35,272 nt of DNA from Pseudomonadota bacterium (GTDB taxonomy: Bacteria; Desulfobacterota; Desulfobulbia; Desulfobulbales; JAHJIY01), in assembly GCA_018823175.1 (NCBI GenBank), contig JAHJIY010000079.1, positions 1 through 35,272 on the forward strand, written 5' to 3'. The notes beneath the pieces were generated by a model. The model was not told the DNA's origin, made no database searches, and worked only from the letters and a program-made list of their open reading frames with translations. Shown here in pieces: positions 7,635 through 16,239 of this stretch (positions within the stretch are counted from its first letter, which is position 1; every line of letters starts with the position of its first letter). Both the position numbers and the translations under genes were made by a program.

Positions 7635-10600
7635 TTCAACCGTTCCTGTAGTTGTTTATAATCGGTTTTACCGGTACCCAGGACCGGTATGATATCTATG
7701 TTCTCCAGTTTCCGGATATTGTGCAAGGCCGAAAGACCTGCTTCCCGAATCGTTCGGTTGACCTCTTCCCGGTTAATGTCCAACGTTGTGAACAAGACAA
7801 TCTCCGGATGCTCTTCGGTCGGCGTTGCCTCAACCGCCAAGGTCGGGCCATTATCATCGGCGGCCGGATAAAATTTATGCAGGGCCGCCTCAATTGCCGG
7901 CAGGGAAATCATCTCTCCGCCCAATTTAATGAATCGTTTCTTCCGGCCGCAAAAGGTCAGAATCCCATCCTCATCTTCGCTTACGAAATCACCGGTTTGA
8001 TACCAGGTTTTCCCATCAAACTCATAAAAACCCTGGCCAGTGTCTTTATTGAGATAGCCGCCAAAAATATTGGGCCCGCGCACCAGCAAAAGACCCTGCT
8101 CTCCCTTCTCAACCAACAAGTCCTTCTCAGGATGAATGATCACATAGTCAATTGACGACAAAACCCTGCCGATCGTTCCGGGCCTGGGATCGTCAACATG
8201 ATTAACACTAACCAGTGGCGAACATTCCGTAATCCCATACCCTTCGCACAATACGGCCTTCGGGCACATAGCATGAAAAGCGTCATAAACATGTTGTGGG
8301 CATTTTTCAGCGCCGGTGAAGAGCAATCGCAACGTTGACAATTGTTCTTTTGAGGCCACACTAACGATGCCGCTCAAAAAAGTCGGGGTCCCGATCATCA
8401 CCGAAACCTGGTAGTGGTCGATCAACCGGGCCAAGGTCACCGCTTCCGTCGGATTATGGTGATAGACCGTTTTTATCCCCAGACATAAGGGCAGAATTAT
8501 GGTGCCGACCAGGCCCAGGGAATGAAACGGCGGTAACATCCCGAGCATGCGGTCATTCCCGTCAAAAGAGAGAACCTTAGTGAAATCCTGGATATTAGCC
8601 AGGATATTGCGGTGGGTGAGCGGAACCACCTTGGGCATTGATTCGGAACCGCTGGTAAACAAAATCGTCGCCGTCGCCGGAACCTCTATTTTTTGGAGAG
8701 AGGAAGGCATTACCGTTGCCCTTAATACGGCGCTCAATTTTTGCATCCAGCCCATCCGGGCAGCAAGTTCATCAACAAAAAGCCATTGCGCCCCCAACTC
8801 ATCCAGGTCCAGTCCTTGCCCGGATAGTTTTGCATACAATGCCTTGGCGCTTATGATGTGGGTAACCCCGGTTTCCTTAAGACAGTGTTTCATGTTCCCT
8901 GCCCCCACCGTCCAATTAATCATGACCGGGGTTTTCCCACTGAACAAGGTCGCCAGATACACCGAGCCGGCCGTCACCGAGGCAGGCAGCATAACGCCGA
9001 CCCGTGCCCCCTTTATCTTTTCAATATCAGGCTTTAAGGCAAAAATAGCCGTCAGGAGATCACGATAACTCTTGGCCCCGGACAACTGGTCGGCCAGCAC
9101 TATTGCCTTTGGGGATTTTCTGGCCTGCGCCAGAAAAACAGAGGTAATCGTTGCGCCCTGAGGGAAAGAGCGCGTCCGGTTATTGATCTTTTGATACCAC
9201 TTATCTAAAACAGGTTTCAGCTCGGTCTGCTTCTTTTCAAAAACCTGGCCGCTTGCCGCCAAAATACAATCGTTTACCGTGGTCAAAGAACTCATATCAT
9301 CCAGAGACGACATACCGAATTCGCCCTCCAACCAGACGGCAAGTTCCATCAAAGAGAGACTGTCAACGCCCAAATCATGGGCCAATCGATCCGAACCTTT
9401 TATCTCGGAAACCCCGACCAGATCCATAATCTTTTCTTTAACCAACTTTTGGGTCGTGACCGGAACCCTGCTTGCGTCACCGGCAAAGCTTTGTTTCTGA
9501 GGTTCCGGCAGAATTTGCGGTTTGTTGCCTTGCCACCAGAAATATGGGACATGGGTGTTTGCCTGCCATCCCTTATTATAAAAAGTCTCCAGGTATTCAT
9601 TTATAGCCAACCGATCCGGCAAACTTTTAAGGGTGTTATCCAAGATAATCTCAATAGAAATTCTGCGCCTTGGTCCAAAGAAAATGCCATTTAGCAAGAT
9701 GGCCGAAAGATATCTTTTGAGTTGGCCAAACAAAGATGGCGCCACCCCACCGGCAAAACCAAAGCTGCTCCCCCAAAGACCTGTGGTGCGGACAAGGACA
9801 ACCTGCAGATCGGGAACATTTCCCAAGATATATTCAACTCCAGAATTTCCGGACAGATCTTCTTTGGCTGATCGATACAAGCGCCCGGCAGGGTAGAGAA
9901 TAATATTATCACCACCTTCCAGACCACGAACTACTTCCGCCATCGCCTGCGTGATCCCGTGACGGCTATCCCGACCATTTTTTTGCAGATCAGGGATCAT
10001 AATCGGCCGCACACTTTTCAAAATGGCTTTAACGACAGGTTTGCTCCCCTGGTCGGAATCAACCAACGGCCGGGGACGAAACTTGTCGTACAATACCGAC
10101 ATGCAGATCACCGGATCAATAAGCGCCGGGTGATTGGGTAAAAAGATGATCCCCTTCTCGTTCTTTTCCGGAATTAAATCCAGCCCCTTAACCTCAACAG
10201 AATACCTCAGACCAATGAAAAACTTGAGCACGCGATTAAAAATTGAAGCAATCAGATTACTTTCTCTGGTTACCAAAAAGAAAACAGCCGCGGCAAAAGC
10301 CGCAAATACACCCAGGGTATTCATTACCGCCGCCGGGGCCATCACGACGTCAAGGGTTGAAAAAATTGTGCCGGACACCAGAATCCCGATAAAACCGCAA
10401 AAATTTGAAGTAGCCAAAATTCTTCCCTTATCTGAACTAGCAGGACGTACCTGCAGAAAGCTGGCAACCGGAATAATAAAGAGCCCACCGCAGATTCCGG
10501 TTGAAATGAGGGCGGTCGAAAACCATACAAGTTGAAAGCCCCCTGCAATCTTTGGCGTCATCCCGGCAAGCATAATCCCAACCGCCATCCCGGTGGCGGC

Positions 10601-11644
10601 CGGGAACAAAACCCGAGACCACTTATCCATCGTCGTTATCCGGGCCGCAATCACAGAGCCGACGCAAATGCCGATCATCAACGACATTGAAAGCAGACTG
10701 GTAACTGTTTGCGAAAAACCAAGCTGCTTTAAACCTAAAGTATTAATGGTCAAAACCGCGATGGAGGCCAAAAAGTAAAAATACGCATCAGAGATAATGG
10801 CCAGAAACAATTGACCATCCTTTCTGGTTTCATAAAAATCATGCAAAGAATTGATTGGTCCAAACCAGGGAAATGGCTTATCCGGGGCGGCCGCCGGTCG
10901 TTTATGAACCCCGAAACTTGCCATAAATCCCAAAAAGGCAGTAATAACAACAACCATCGCCACCAATACTTTGCCAAAGGTAAAATCACCCACCTGGAAC
11001 CAGTTCTGATCGAGAGAAAGACCGGCGGTGGCAATCCCGGCAAGAATTGACAGGGTGGTTGTCAGTTTAAGGATAGCATTTGCTTTAGGCACATATTCAT
11101 GCGGATAAAGCTCCGGAATAGAACCGTTCAAGGCCGGACTAAAAAAACTGGACTGCAACCCCATCAGAAAAACCATGCCAAGGATGCAAATCCAATTACC
11201 CGAAATAATCCCCACGGCACCAATGATCATGGCGACCAACTCAAGGGCCTTTACGCCAACCACCACATTCTTCTTGGAATAACGATCAGCAAACCATCCG
11301 GCATAGGCTGAAAACAAGATAAAAGGCAAAGCAAATAATACCGTGGCCGTGCCCTGTAGTCGACTCAAACCGGCAGATACCGCGACCAACATCGCGGCTT
11401 GCTTAAAATAATTATCGTTAAACACGCCAAGACAATAAGTCGCCGCCATTGCAATAAATTTACCCCGGGCCGATTGGATTATCTTCTTGTTATCTTGTTT
11501 GGTATTGAAGCTCCTCGCAGCAGGTAAGGGAGCTTGCGACACTCCGAGCCACGGGGAATCTCCGTATGGAAGGTTACTTTCATCAGATTCGCTCACTAAC
11601 CCCGCAGCTTGCTGCGGGGAATGCGTTTCGCTTTGCATGTTCAT
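7631..11644 (-). CDS. aas: LplT-like MFS + acyltransferase + carrier domain + acyl-ACP synthetase fusion
   Basis: One polypeptide of about 1337 residues joins four modules. After an odd N-terminal tail, an MFS transporter of the lysophospholipid flippase type (about 55-470) begins with MAATYCLGVFNDNYFKQAAM. A PlsC-type acyltransferase (about 485-690) has NHPALIDP (HX4D near 502) and YPAGR near 582. An acyl carrier domain (about 730-795) has GVDSLSL with the phosphopantetheine serine near 762. An AMP-forming ligase (about 825-1335) has TSGSESMPKVVPLTHRN near 996, GYGITECSP near 1133 and WYQTGDF. E. coli LplT and Aas do the same work as separate proteins: lysophospholipid uptake and reacylation with free fatty acid. 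Start: ATG 11644 with GGAGAG five bases before is preferred over the TTG six codons upstream. Residues about 5-40 are encoded by a dispersed repeat. Confidence 0.9.
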   Translation of the reverse strand: MNMQSETHSPQQAAGLVSESDESNLPYGDSPWLGVSQAPLPAARSFNTKQDNKKIIQSARGKFIAMAATYCLGVFNDNYFKQAAMLVAVSAGLSRLQGTATVLFALPFILFSAYAGWFADRYSKKNVVVGVKALELVAMIIGAVGIISGNWICILGMVFLMGLQSSFFSPALNGSIPELYPHEYVPKANAILKLTTTLSILAGIATAGLSLDQNWFQVGDFTFGKVLVAMVVVITAFLGFMASFGVHKRPAAAPDKPFPWFGPINSLHDFYETRKDGQLFLAIISDAYFYFLASIAVLTINTLGLKQLGFSQTVTSLLSMSLMIGICVGSVIAARITTMDKWSRVLFPAATGMAVGIMLAGMTPKIAGGFQLVWFSTALISTGICGGLFIIPVASFLQVRPASSDKGRILATSNFCGFIGILVSGTIFSTLDVVMAPAAVMNTLGVFAAFAAAVFFLVTRESNLIASIFNRVLKFFIGLRYSVEVKGLDLIPEKNEKGIIFLPNHPALIDPVICMSVLYDKFRPRPLVDSDQGSKPVVKAILKSVRPIMIPDLQKNGRDSRHGITQAMAEVVRGLEGGDNIILYPAGRLYRSAKEDLSGNSGVEYILGNVPDLQVVLVRTTGLWGSSFGFAGGVAPSLFGQLKRYLSAILLNGIFFGPRRRISIEIILDNTLKSLPDRLAINEYLETFYNKGWQANTHVPYFWWQGNKPQILPEPQKQSFAGDASRVPVTTQKLVKEKIMDLVGVSEIKGSDRLAHDLGVDSLSLMELAVWLEGEFGMSSLDDMSSLTTVNDCILAASGQVFEKKQTELKPVLDKWYQKINNRTRSFPQGATITSVFLAQARKSPKAIVLADQLSGAKSYRDLLTAIFALKPDIEKIKGARVGVMLPASVTAGSVYLATLFSGKTPVMINWTVGAGNMKHCLKETGVTHIISAKALYAKLSGQGLDLDELGAQWLFVDELAARMGWMQKLSAVLRATVMPSSLQKIEVPATATILFTSGSESMPKVVPLTHRNILANIQDFTKVLSFDGNDRMLGMLPPFHSLGLVGTIILPLCLGIKTVYHHNPTEAVTLARLIDHYQVSVMIGTPTFLSGIVSVASKEQLSTLRLLFTGAEKCPQHVYDAFHAMCPKAVLCEGYGITECSPLVSVNHVDDPRPGTIGRVLSSIDYVIIHPEKDLLVEKGEQGLLLVRGPNIFGGYLNKDTGQGFYEFDGKTWYQTGDFVSEDEDGILTFCGRKKRFIKLGGEMISLPAIEAALHKFYPAADDNGPTLAVEATPTEEHPEIVLFTTLDINREEVNRTIREAGLSALHNIRKLENIDIIPVLGTGKTDYKQLQERLN
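11506..11630 (+). repeat. Dispersed repeat, copy B, in frame inside the 5' end of the aas-like gene
   Basis: The core at 11538-11602 matches copy A near 5.6 kb. Copy B also has palindromic edges: AAGCTCC (11508-11514) with GGGAGCTT (11528-11535), and CCCCGCAGC (11600-11608) with GCTGCGGGG (11611-11619), a nine-base stem with loop TT. It lies within codons about 5-45 of the host gene and adds no stop or frameshift. This resembles protein-coding palindromic elements such as RPE in Rickettsia. Confidence 0.7.
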
Positions 11645-11820
11645 CTGCACTCTCCGTTTCAATAATTACGTCTCGTTGATAATTGAAAAATTAATTACTG
11701 TCTCTGCCTGCCATGAAAAGCACAAAACATGCCAAACTCAGATAAATCACATAACACCTTGAATTACCAACAGTTACACACAAACACCCAATTAATTTCA
11801 CATTGAACGCAAGCACCATG

Positions 11821-11847
11821 TTGACATTGTATGCAGTTAGATATACA
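11821..11847 (+). promoter_or_regulatory. Possible promoter of the sigma-54 activator gene
   Basis: A perfect TTGACA at 11821-11826 is followed 15 bases later by TATACA at 11842-11847. The spacing is short of the optimum. It lies 25 bases before the start codon in the divergent spacer with the lipid operon. Confidence 0.35.
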
Positions 11848-11871
11848 CAAAATGTACACAAAGGAGAAATC

Positions 11872-13326
11872 ATGAAAATAGAAGACAGAGAATTTTTCGC
11901 CAGAGTAAAACTTGCAATTTTCACGAATCCATTTAGCGAAGAACGTGCAGCGGTTAATCAAGAACTTACCAGAGTAACTGCCGACGAGGCAAGCAGCAGC
12001 AAAACAATCGACATACTTACCGAGATCGTAGCCCGGAAGATAGAGAAAATACGCACCGATTTAAAGGGAAATCTCAAAGCACTATCCACTGAAGATCTGA
12101 CTCTTATCCGCTACGGGATGCTTTTTCACATCTTCCACCAGTTTGCCGAATTATTCGACCAACTAATCGAAGAACAGATCCTGGCCGGAGAAGCACCCTG
12201 TAAAGTCCCTTTTGCAGCAGATGCCTTGGCAAAGCTTAGCGAATACGGTTTTCAAAAGAAAGAAGCCGTACGGTTTTTCGCAATTTTCTTTCAGATGCGC
12301 AGAGCTTTTTATTTCATCAATAAAATTGTCGGCACCAGCCGCAGCATGAAGGAGTTGCGTCGTAACCTTTGGAACAATATCTTCACCCATGACATAGGCC
12401 TGTACGACCAATATCTCTGGAACCGGATGGAAGATTTTTCAACCATGCTTTTAGGGGAAACAGGCACCGGCAAGGGAATGGCCGCCGCCGCCATCGGCCG
12501 ATCCGGTTTCATCCCTTTTAACCTGACGAAAAATTGTTTCAGTGAAAATTTTTGCCGGACATTTATCTCGATCAACCTCTCCCAGTATCCGGAACAACTC
12601 CTGGAGTCGGAACTTTTCGGACACAAAAAAGGCTCTTTCACTGGCGCCATTGATACCCATGTCGGCACATTTTCCCGTTGCAGTCCATGCGGAGCAATTT
12701 TTTTAGATGAGATCGGCGAGGTCTCGGAACAGGTCCAGATCAAACTCCTCCAGGTTCTACAGGAAAGGACATTCTGCCAGGTAGGCAGTCATCAGACGGA
12801 AAGATTTTCAGGAAGAGTCATTGCTGCGACCAACCAAAACATCAACAGATTGCGTCACCATGGCAGCTTTCGTGACGATTTCTACTATCGACTCTGCTCC
12901 GACGTAATCGAAATTCCACCACTACGCCAAAGATTGACCGAGTCGCCCACCGAATTGGACGAAATATTAATGTATATAATTTGCAAAATCATCGGAAAAC
13001 CTTCTCCTGACTTGGCGTCTGAAATAAAATCAATAATCATAAAAGACGTACCAAAGGACTATCCATGGACAGGCAACGTAAGAGAGTTGGAACAATGCAT
13101 CAGAAGGATTCTTATCAAAAAGAACTACGAAGGGGGCACGCAGATTTCTCCAATTAGTGATACCGACAAAATCACGCAAGAGATGGAAGCTGGCGCCATA
13201 ACAGCCCAACAGCTATTATCCTCCTACTGCAAAAATCTCTACAACAAATTTGGAACCTATGAAGCTGTTGCACAGAGGACAGAACTTGACCGGCGGACAG
13301 TGAAAAAATATATCGATCAAAATTGA
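11872..13326 (+). CDS. Sigma-54-dependent transcriptional activator with uncharacterised N-terminal domain
   Basis: The 484-residue product has an active-looking AAA+ module: Walker A GETGTGKG near 194, the sigma-54 contact loop as GSFTGA near 253 (usually GAFTGA), Walker B GAIFLDEIGE near 273, an ATNQN sensor segment, DDFYYRL and the DYPWTGNVRELEQCI lid. The last about 35 residues (TYEAVAQRTELDRRTVKKYI) form a Fis-like helix-turn-helix. Residues 1-180 are helical and match no sensor domain that I recognise (no GAF, PAS or receiver). A longer, atypical spacer with AAIGRSGFIPFN follows Walker A. Start: GGAG before ATG at 11872. An upstream ATG in frame at 11803 lacks a site and covers the promoter. 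It is divergent from the lipid operon and may control it. Confidence 0.9.
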   Translation: MKIEDREFFARVKLAIFTNPFSEERAAVNQELTRVTADEASSSKTIDILTEIVARKIEKIRTDLKGNLKALSTEDLTLIRYGMLFHIFHQFAELFDQLIEEQILAGEAPCKVPFAADALAKLSEYGFQKKEAVRFFAIFFQMRRAFYFINKIVGTSRSMKELRRNLWNNIFTHDIGLYDQYLWNRMEDFSTMLLGETGTGKGMAAAAIGRSGFIPFNLTKNCFSENFCRTFISINLSQYPEQLLESELFGHKKGSFTGAIDTHVGTFSRCSPCGAIFLDEIGEVSEQVQIKLLQVLQERTFCQVGSHQTERFSGRVIAATNQNINRLRHHGSFRDDFYYRLCSDVIEIPPLRQRLTESPTELDEILMYIICKIIGKPSPDLASEIKSIIIKDVPKDYPWTGNVRELEQCIRRILIKKNYEGGTQISPISDTDKITQEMEAGAITAQQLLSSYCKNLYNKFGTYEAVAQRTELDRRTVKKYIDQN

Positions 13327-13457
13327 TAAGACTACACCCATAAATATAGGGCGAACGAGCCTACAGAAACAAACAAATTGATTAAATCAACCTGATCACT
13401 TGTTACAAAACATCTTAATTTTTTGAACAGTAAATATAAATCACTGACCTAATCTCA

Positions 13458-13898
13458 TCAATCAAGATCGGAGAACTTCAACCTCAGCGCTTCCTTGTTG
13501 TCCTTCCTCTCGACCTTAACCTGAATATCCACCTGACCGCTCCGCAGACCGAGAGCAAGCATCATCGAGGCGTTATCATCGGCAAGATGCAAGATTGTCC
13601 GCATAATTGAAATAATCTGATCGAAGATCTCGACCGAAGGGGCCTTCATGGAAATAGTATCTCCATCCATCTTCAGGGTAACAGTCAACTGGCCTTTTTT
13701 GTTCTTGAAGGTTAGCTTTTGGGCCTTTTCAGTCAGGGCATACATGATAGCCAAGGCCAGATACTTGACACTGTCCTCAACAATATCACCACTTGCCGTC
13801 TTTGTTGCCATCTGAATCTGGGCCTTAAAATCCGTCTCCAGATAACAATCGCACATTTCAATAAGCTTCAGATGTAAATTTGGATCATGAATTTCCAT
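13458..13898 (-). CDS. Conserved-looking hypothetical protein
   Basis: This is a 146-residue soluble protein with no recognisable family motif. It is predicted mixed alpha/beta. The N-terminal half has helices (DPNLHLKLIEMCDCYLETDF), the centre has beta strands (KGQLTVTLKMDGDTISM), then a helix (FDQIISIMRTILHL), and it ends with a charged beta segment. AAGGAG seven bases before ATG and balanced composition support a real gene. It converges with the sigma-54 activator gene. Function unknown. Confidence 0.7.
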   Translation of the reverse strand: MEIHDPNLHLKLIEMCDCYLETDFKAQIQMATKTASGDIVEDSVKYLALAIMYALTEKAQKLTFKNKKGQLTVTLKMDGDTISMKAPSVEIFDQIISIMRTILHLADDNASMMLALGLRSGQVDIQVKVERKDNKEALRLKFSDLD

Positions 13899-14171
13899 AA
13901 ACGCTCCTTGATTTAATTTTAACTTAATTTAAGATAACAAAAGTGTTCAGTAATGTGAACTACTTAAACACATCGTCGGACACAAACCCATTTAAGGTGT
14001 CTAAAATGAACAAGTTAAGCCACAGTTAATAGAGAGCGTAAAAGGAAAAGACTTTCTAGTATATGAGAACCTATGATATAAACAGATTATCTATTCTCTC
14101 CGCAGATACTCTCGATTTTCCAACGTTACAGCGATGAGAGGAAAAAATATTAATAATGGAGGACAACGAAA

Positions 14172-14480
14172 ATGAAACACTGGAAACGTATTTTAATGCT
14201 AGTAACGGGAGCAATTTCACTGATCGCATTATTGCAGACCGCACAGGCTTTCAATCCTCAACCGGAGCCACCAGCAAGAAGTAGGCGCACAGATAAAATC
14301 CAAACCGTGAAACAATTACCTCCCAGCGGACAAGTTTTAAAGCTTCAGGGCGGCGAACAGGCAATCATCCTCCAGAATCAACTATACCTTATCAAACCAG
14401 CTCCCCAAGGCAAATATGTCCTTCCCAATGGCACAGCGATTGACGTGAATACGAAGGGAATAATAATAATCGAAGGTTAA
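14172..14480 (+). CDS. Small exported protein with N-terminal FNPQPEPP motif
   Basis: The 102-residue precursor has a clear Sec signal peptide (KHWKR, hydrophobic core, cleavage after AQA near residue 26). The mature protein starts directly with FNPQPEPP. The remainder reads as short beta strands (GQVLKLQGGEQAIILQNQLY, YVLPNGTAIDVNTKGIIII). I recall the FNPQPEPP start from other small exported proteins of unknown function, but have no characterised member to cite. GGAGG lies eight bases before ATG. It is a single gene, periplasmic or secreted. Confidence 0.75.
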   Translation: MKHWKRILMLVTGAISLIALLQTAQAFNPQPEPPARSRRTDKIQTVKQLPPSGQVLKLQGGEQAIILQNQLYLIKPAPQGKYVLPNGTAIDVNTKGIIIIEG

Positions 14481-14655
14481 GTGTCTCTTTCTTCTTGGAG
14501 AACCAGAGAAACCATCACGTCACCCAACCGGGGCTTTTTCTAAATCTTAGCCCACACTTGGCTTATGCCTTCTTTACTTAATTGAGGTGGCATATTTCAT
14601 GATTAACATTTGAAAGATTTCAGAGAGGAAATAAAGGATGTCCGGGGTGCCCCAC

Positions 14656-14669
14656 AGCAATTAATTGCT
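14656..14669. other. 14-base perfect palindrome just upstream of tRNA-Ser
   Basis: AGCAATTAATTGCT is self-complementary and ends nine bases before the tRNA. It could be a protein-binding site or a processing hairpin of the precursor transcript. No clear -35/-10 pair is visible at usable spacing. Confidence 0.3.
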
Positions 14670-14678
14670 CATTATATA

Positions 14679-14768
<90 letters not shown>

Positions 14769-14966
14769 TTGAGCAAACCAAGCGTCCTTTCCGCCGCTGA
14801 CAAAAAAACAAAACTGATTATCCTGGTTTTGATGACCGTCACAGATTAGTATCCCAGACCGGCGGTTTATTTCCGGTCAACGATGTCATCCCGGAAAAAA
14901 GCGCAATCTCCACCCGGATTTCTTTTACACTTCGCCCTTTGATCAATACCATGTGAGGATATTGCG

Positions 14967-15251
14967 ATGGAGACGGATTCAATCACCAACCTTCTGAAAT
15001 TAAAAAATGCTGATATCTCGGCCGTCAAGGCAAACAAGATCCTGGTAGCCCTTGGTCTACTTGCCGAGAAAGAGCGGCCCAGCGCCAAACATCCCGGCAA
15101 AATGAAAAAGTACAAGGCCCTGAGCGAAAATGGCCTGCAATATGGAGTAAACCTGAAAAACCCCAGCAGCCCCGATCAAACCACCCCTCATTATTTTATC
15201 AACACCTTTGACCAGTTGCTGACACTGATCAACAACAAACGGCCAACCTAA
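14967..15251 (+). CDS. Small hypothetical protein, winged-helix-like
   Basis: The 94-residue product reads like a compact nucleic-acid-binding domain. A helical part has KANKILVALGLLAEKERP, then a basic wing (HPGKMKKYKALSENGLQYG), and it ends TTPHYFINTFDQLLTLI. The KANKIL...GLL...YKALSENG pattern resembles the C-terminal domain of phage antirepressors (KilA-C type). This is by pattern only. A GAGG site lies about nine bases before ATG. It stands alone between tRNA-Ser and the DUF1538 operon, a place where integrated elements leave remnants. Confidence 0.6.
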   Translation: METDSITNLLKLKNADISAVKANKILVALGLLAEKERPSAKHPGKMKKYKALSENGLQYGVNLKNPSSPDQTTPHYFINTFDQLLTLINNKRPT

Positions 15252-15351
15252 AAAATCTGCTGATTTATAAACATATGATAAAGGCTACGCTACAGGTTAT
15301 CTTGACCCAACCCCCCCTGTAAAATATACTTTCTAAAACCCCGTCAAATGA

Positions 15352-15378
15352 TTGACTGGAATTGCTTTATAATATGAT
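15352..15378 (+). promoter_or_regulatory. Possible promoter of the DUF1538 operon
   Basis: TTGACT at 15352-15357 is followed by TATGAT at 15373-15378 with a 15-base spacer. Overlapping TATAAT (15368) and TATAAA (15378) offer alternatives at worse spacing. It lies about 105 bases before the first DUF1538 gene and ahead of an inverted repeat. Confidence 0.3.
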
Positions 15379-15418
15379 ATAAATCATTTATGGGCATTTT
15401 CTGTTAACAACGCTTTTA

Positions 15419-15452
15419 ATCAGCGCCCGAAAATAATTTCGCCGGCGCTGAT
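15419..15452 (+). promoter_or_regulatory. Inverted repeat in the leader of the DUF1538 operon
   Basis: ATCAGCGCC (15419-15427) pairs perfectly with GGCGCTGAT (15444-15452) across a 16-base loop. It would lie in the 5' leader 33 bases before the start codon. No T run follows, so it is not a simple terminator. It may be an operator or an mRNA structure affecting translation or stability. Confidence 0.5.
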
Positions 15453-15485
15453 CAGATTCTCCAAAATTGGTTGAGATAAAAGGCA

Positions 15486-16220
15486 ATGACCGCTTTCATA
15501 ATCCTGAAAAAACTGCGGGACGCTTTTTATGACTTGTTGCCAATTATTCTGGTTATCACCTTTTTCCAGATTGTTGTCCTCAAGCAACCTCTGCCGCAAA
15601 TGGGCGAAGTTATTTTTGGCGCTCTTCTGGTGGTAGCCGGCCTTACCCTGTTTGTGCAAGGTCTGGAAATGGGCCTGTTTCCCATTGGCGAGACGATGGC
15701 CTATGCTCTGGCCAGAAAGGGCAGTCTCTTCTGGCTTCTCACCTTTTCCTTCGCCTTGGGTTTCTCTACAACGGTAGCCGAACCTGCCCTCATCGCGGTG
15801 GCCTCGGAAGCTGCTAAAATAGCCGGCCAGGAAGGCCTGATTGACTCATGCCAAAAATGCCAGGATCAATATGCCTTTGGCCTTCGAATCTCCGTGGCTT
15901 TTTCGGTAGGCCTCGCTATTCTCATAGGTGTCATGCGCATCTTGCGCGGCTGGCCTATTCATTATCTGATCATCGGAGGTTATGTTATGGTCATGCTGAT
16001 GACTATAATTGCCCCGAAAGAAATTATCGGCATCGCCTATGACGCAGGCGGAGTTACGACCTCCACGATAACTGTGCCGCTGGTTGCGGCTCTGGGCGTA
16101 GGATTAGCCTCAAGTATCCAGGGGCGGAGTCCTCTTTTAGACGGATTTGGCCTCATCGCCTTTGCCTCCCTGCTGCCGATGATCTTTGTCATGGGATACG
16201 GACTTATTATTTTCGGATAA
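15486..16220 (+). CDS. DUF1538 membrane protein, first half-transporter
   Basis: The 244-residue integral membrane protein has about seven hydrophobic segments. Family signatures are LPIILVITFFQI near the N-terminus, LGFSTTVAEPALIAVASEAA in the middle, then YDAGGVTTSTITVPLVAALG with LDGFGLIAFASLLPM. DUF1538 members are putative transporters of unknown substrate. The internal similarity to the next gene (TTVAEP/TTIAEP and GGVTTST in both) suggests a heteromeric or two-half transporter. The ribosome binding site is weak (AAAAGG). It is the first gene of an operon with a second DUF1538 gene, a PII-like regulator and a CBS protein. Confidence 0.88.
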   Translation: MTAFIILKKLRDAFYDLLPIILVITFFQIVVLKQPLPQMGEVIFGALLVVAGLTLFVQGLEMGLFPIGETMAYALARKGSLFWLLTFSFALGFSTTVAEPALIAVASEAAKIAGQEGLIDSCQKCQDQYAFGLRISVAFSVGLAILIGVMRILRGWPIHYLIIGGYVMVMLMTIIAPKEIIGIAYDAGGVTTSTITVPLVAALGVGLASSIQGRSPLLDGFGLIAFASLLPMIFVMGYGLIIFG

Positions 16221-16239
16221 CAACAGGGAGTATCTTTTC

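Noticed and set aside
11803..11871. Upstream ATG extension of the sigma-54 activator
   Set aside because: The extra 23 codons cross the likely promoter, and the ATG at 11872 has a good ribosome binding site.
14671..14678. TATATA next to tRNA-Ser as its -10 box
   Set aside because: It directly abuts the mature 5' end, which leaves no room for a start point and precursor leader.
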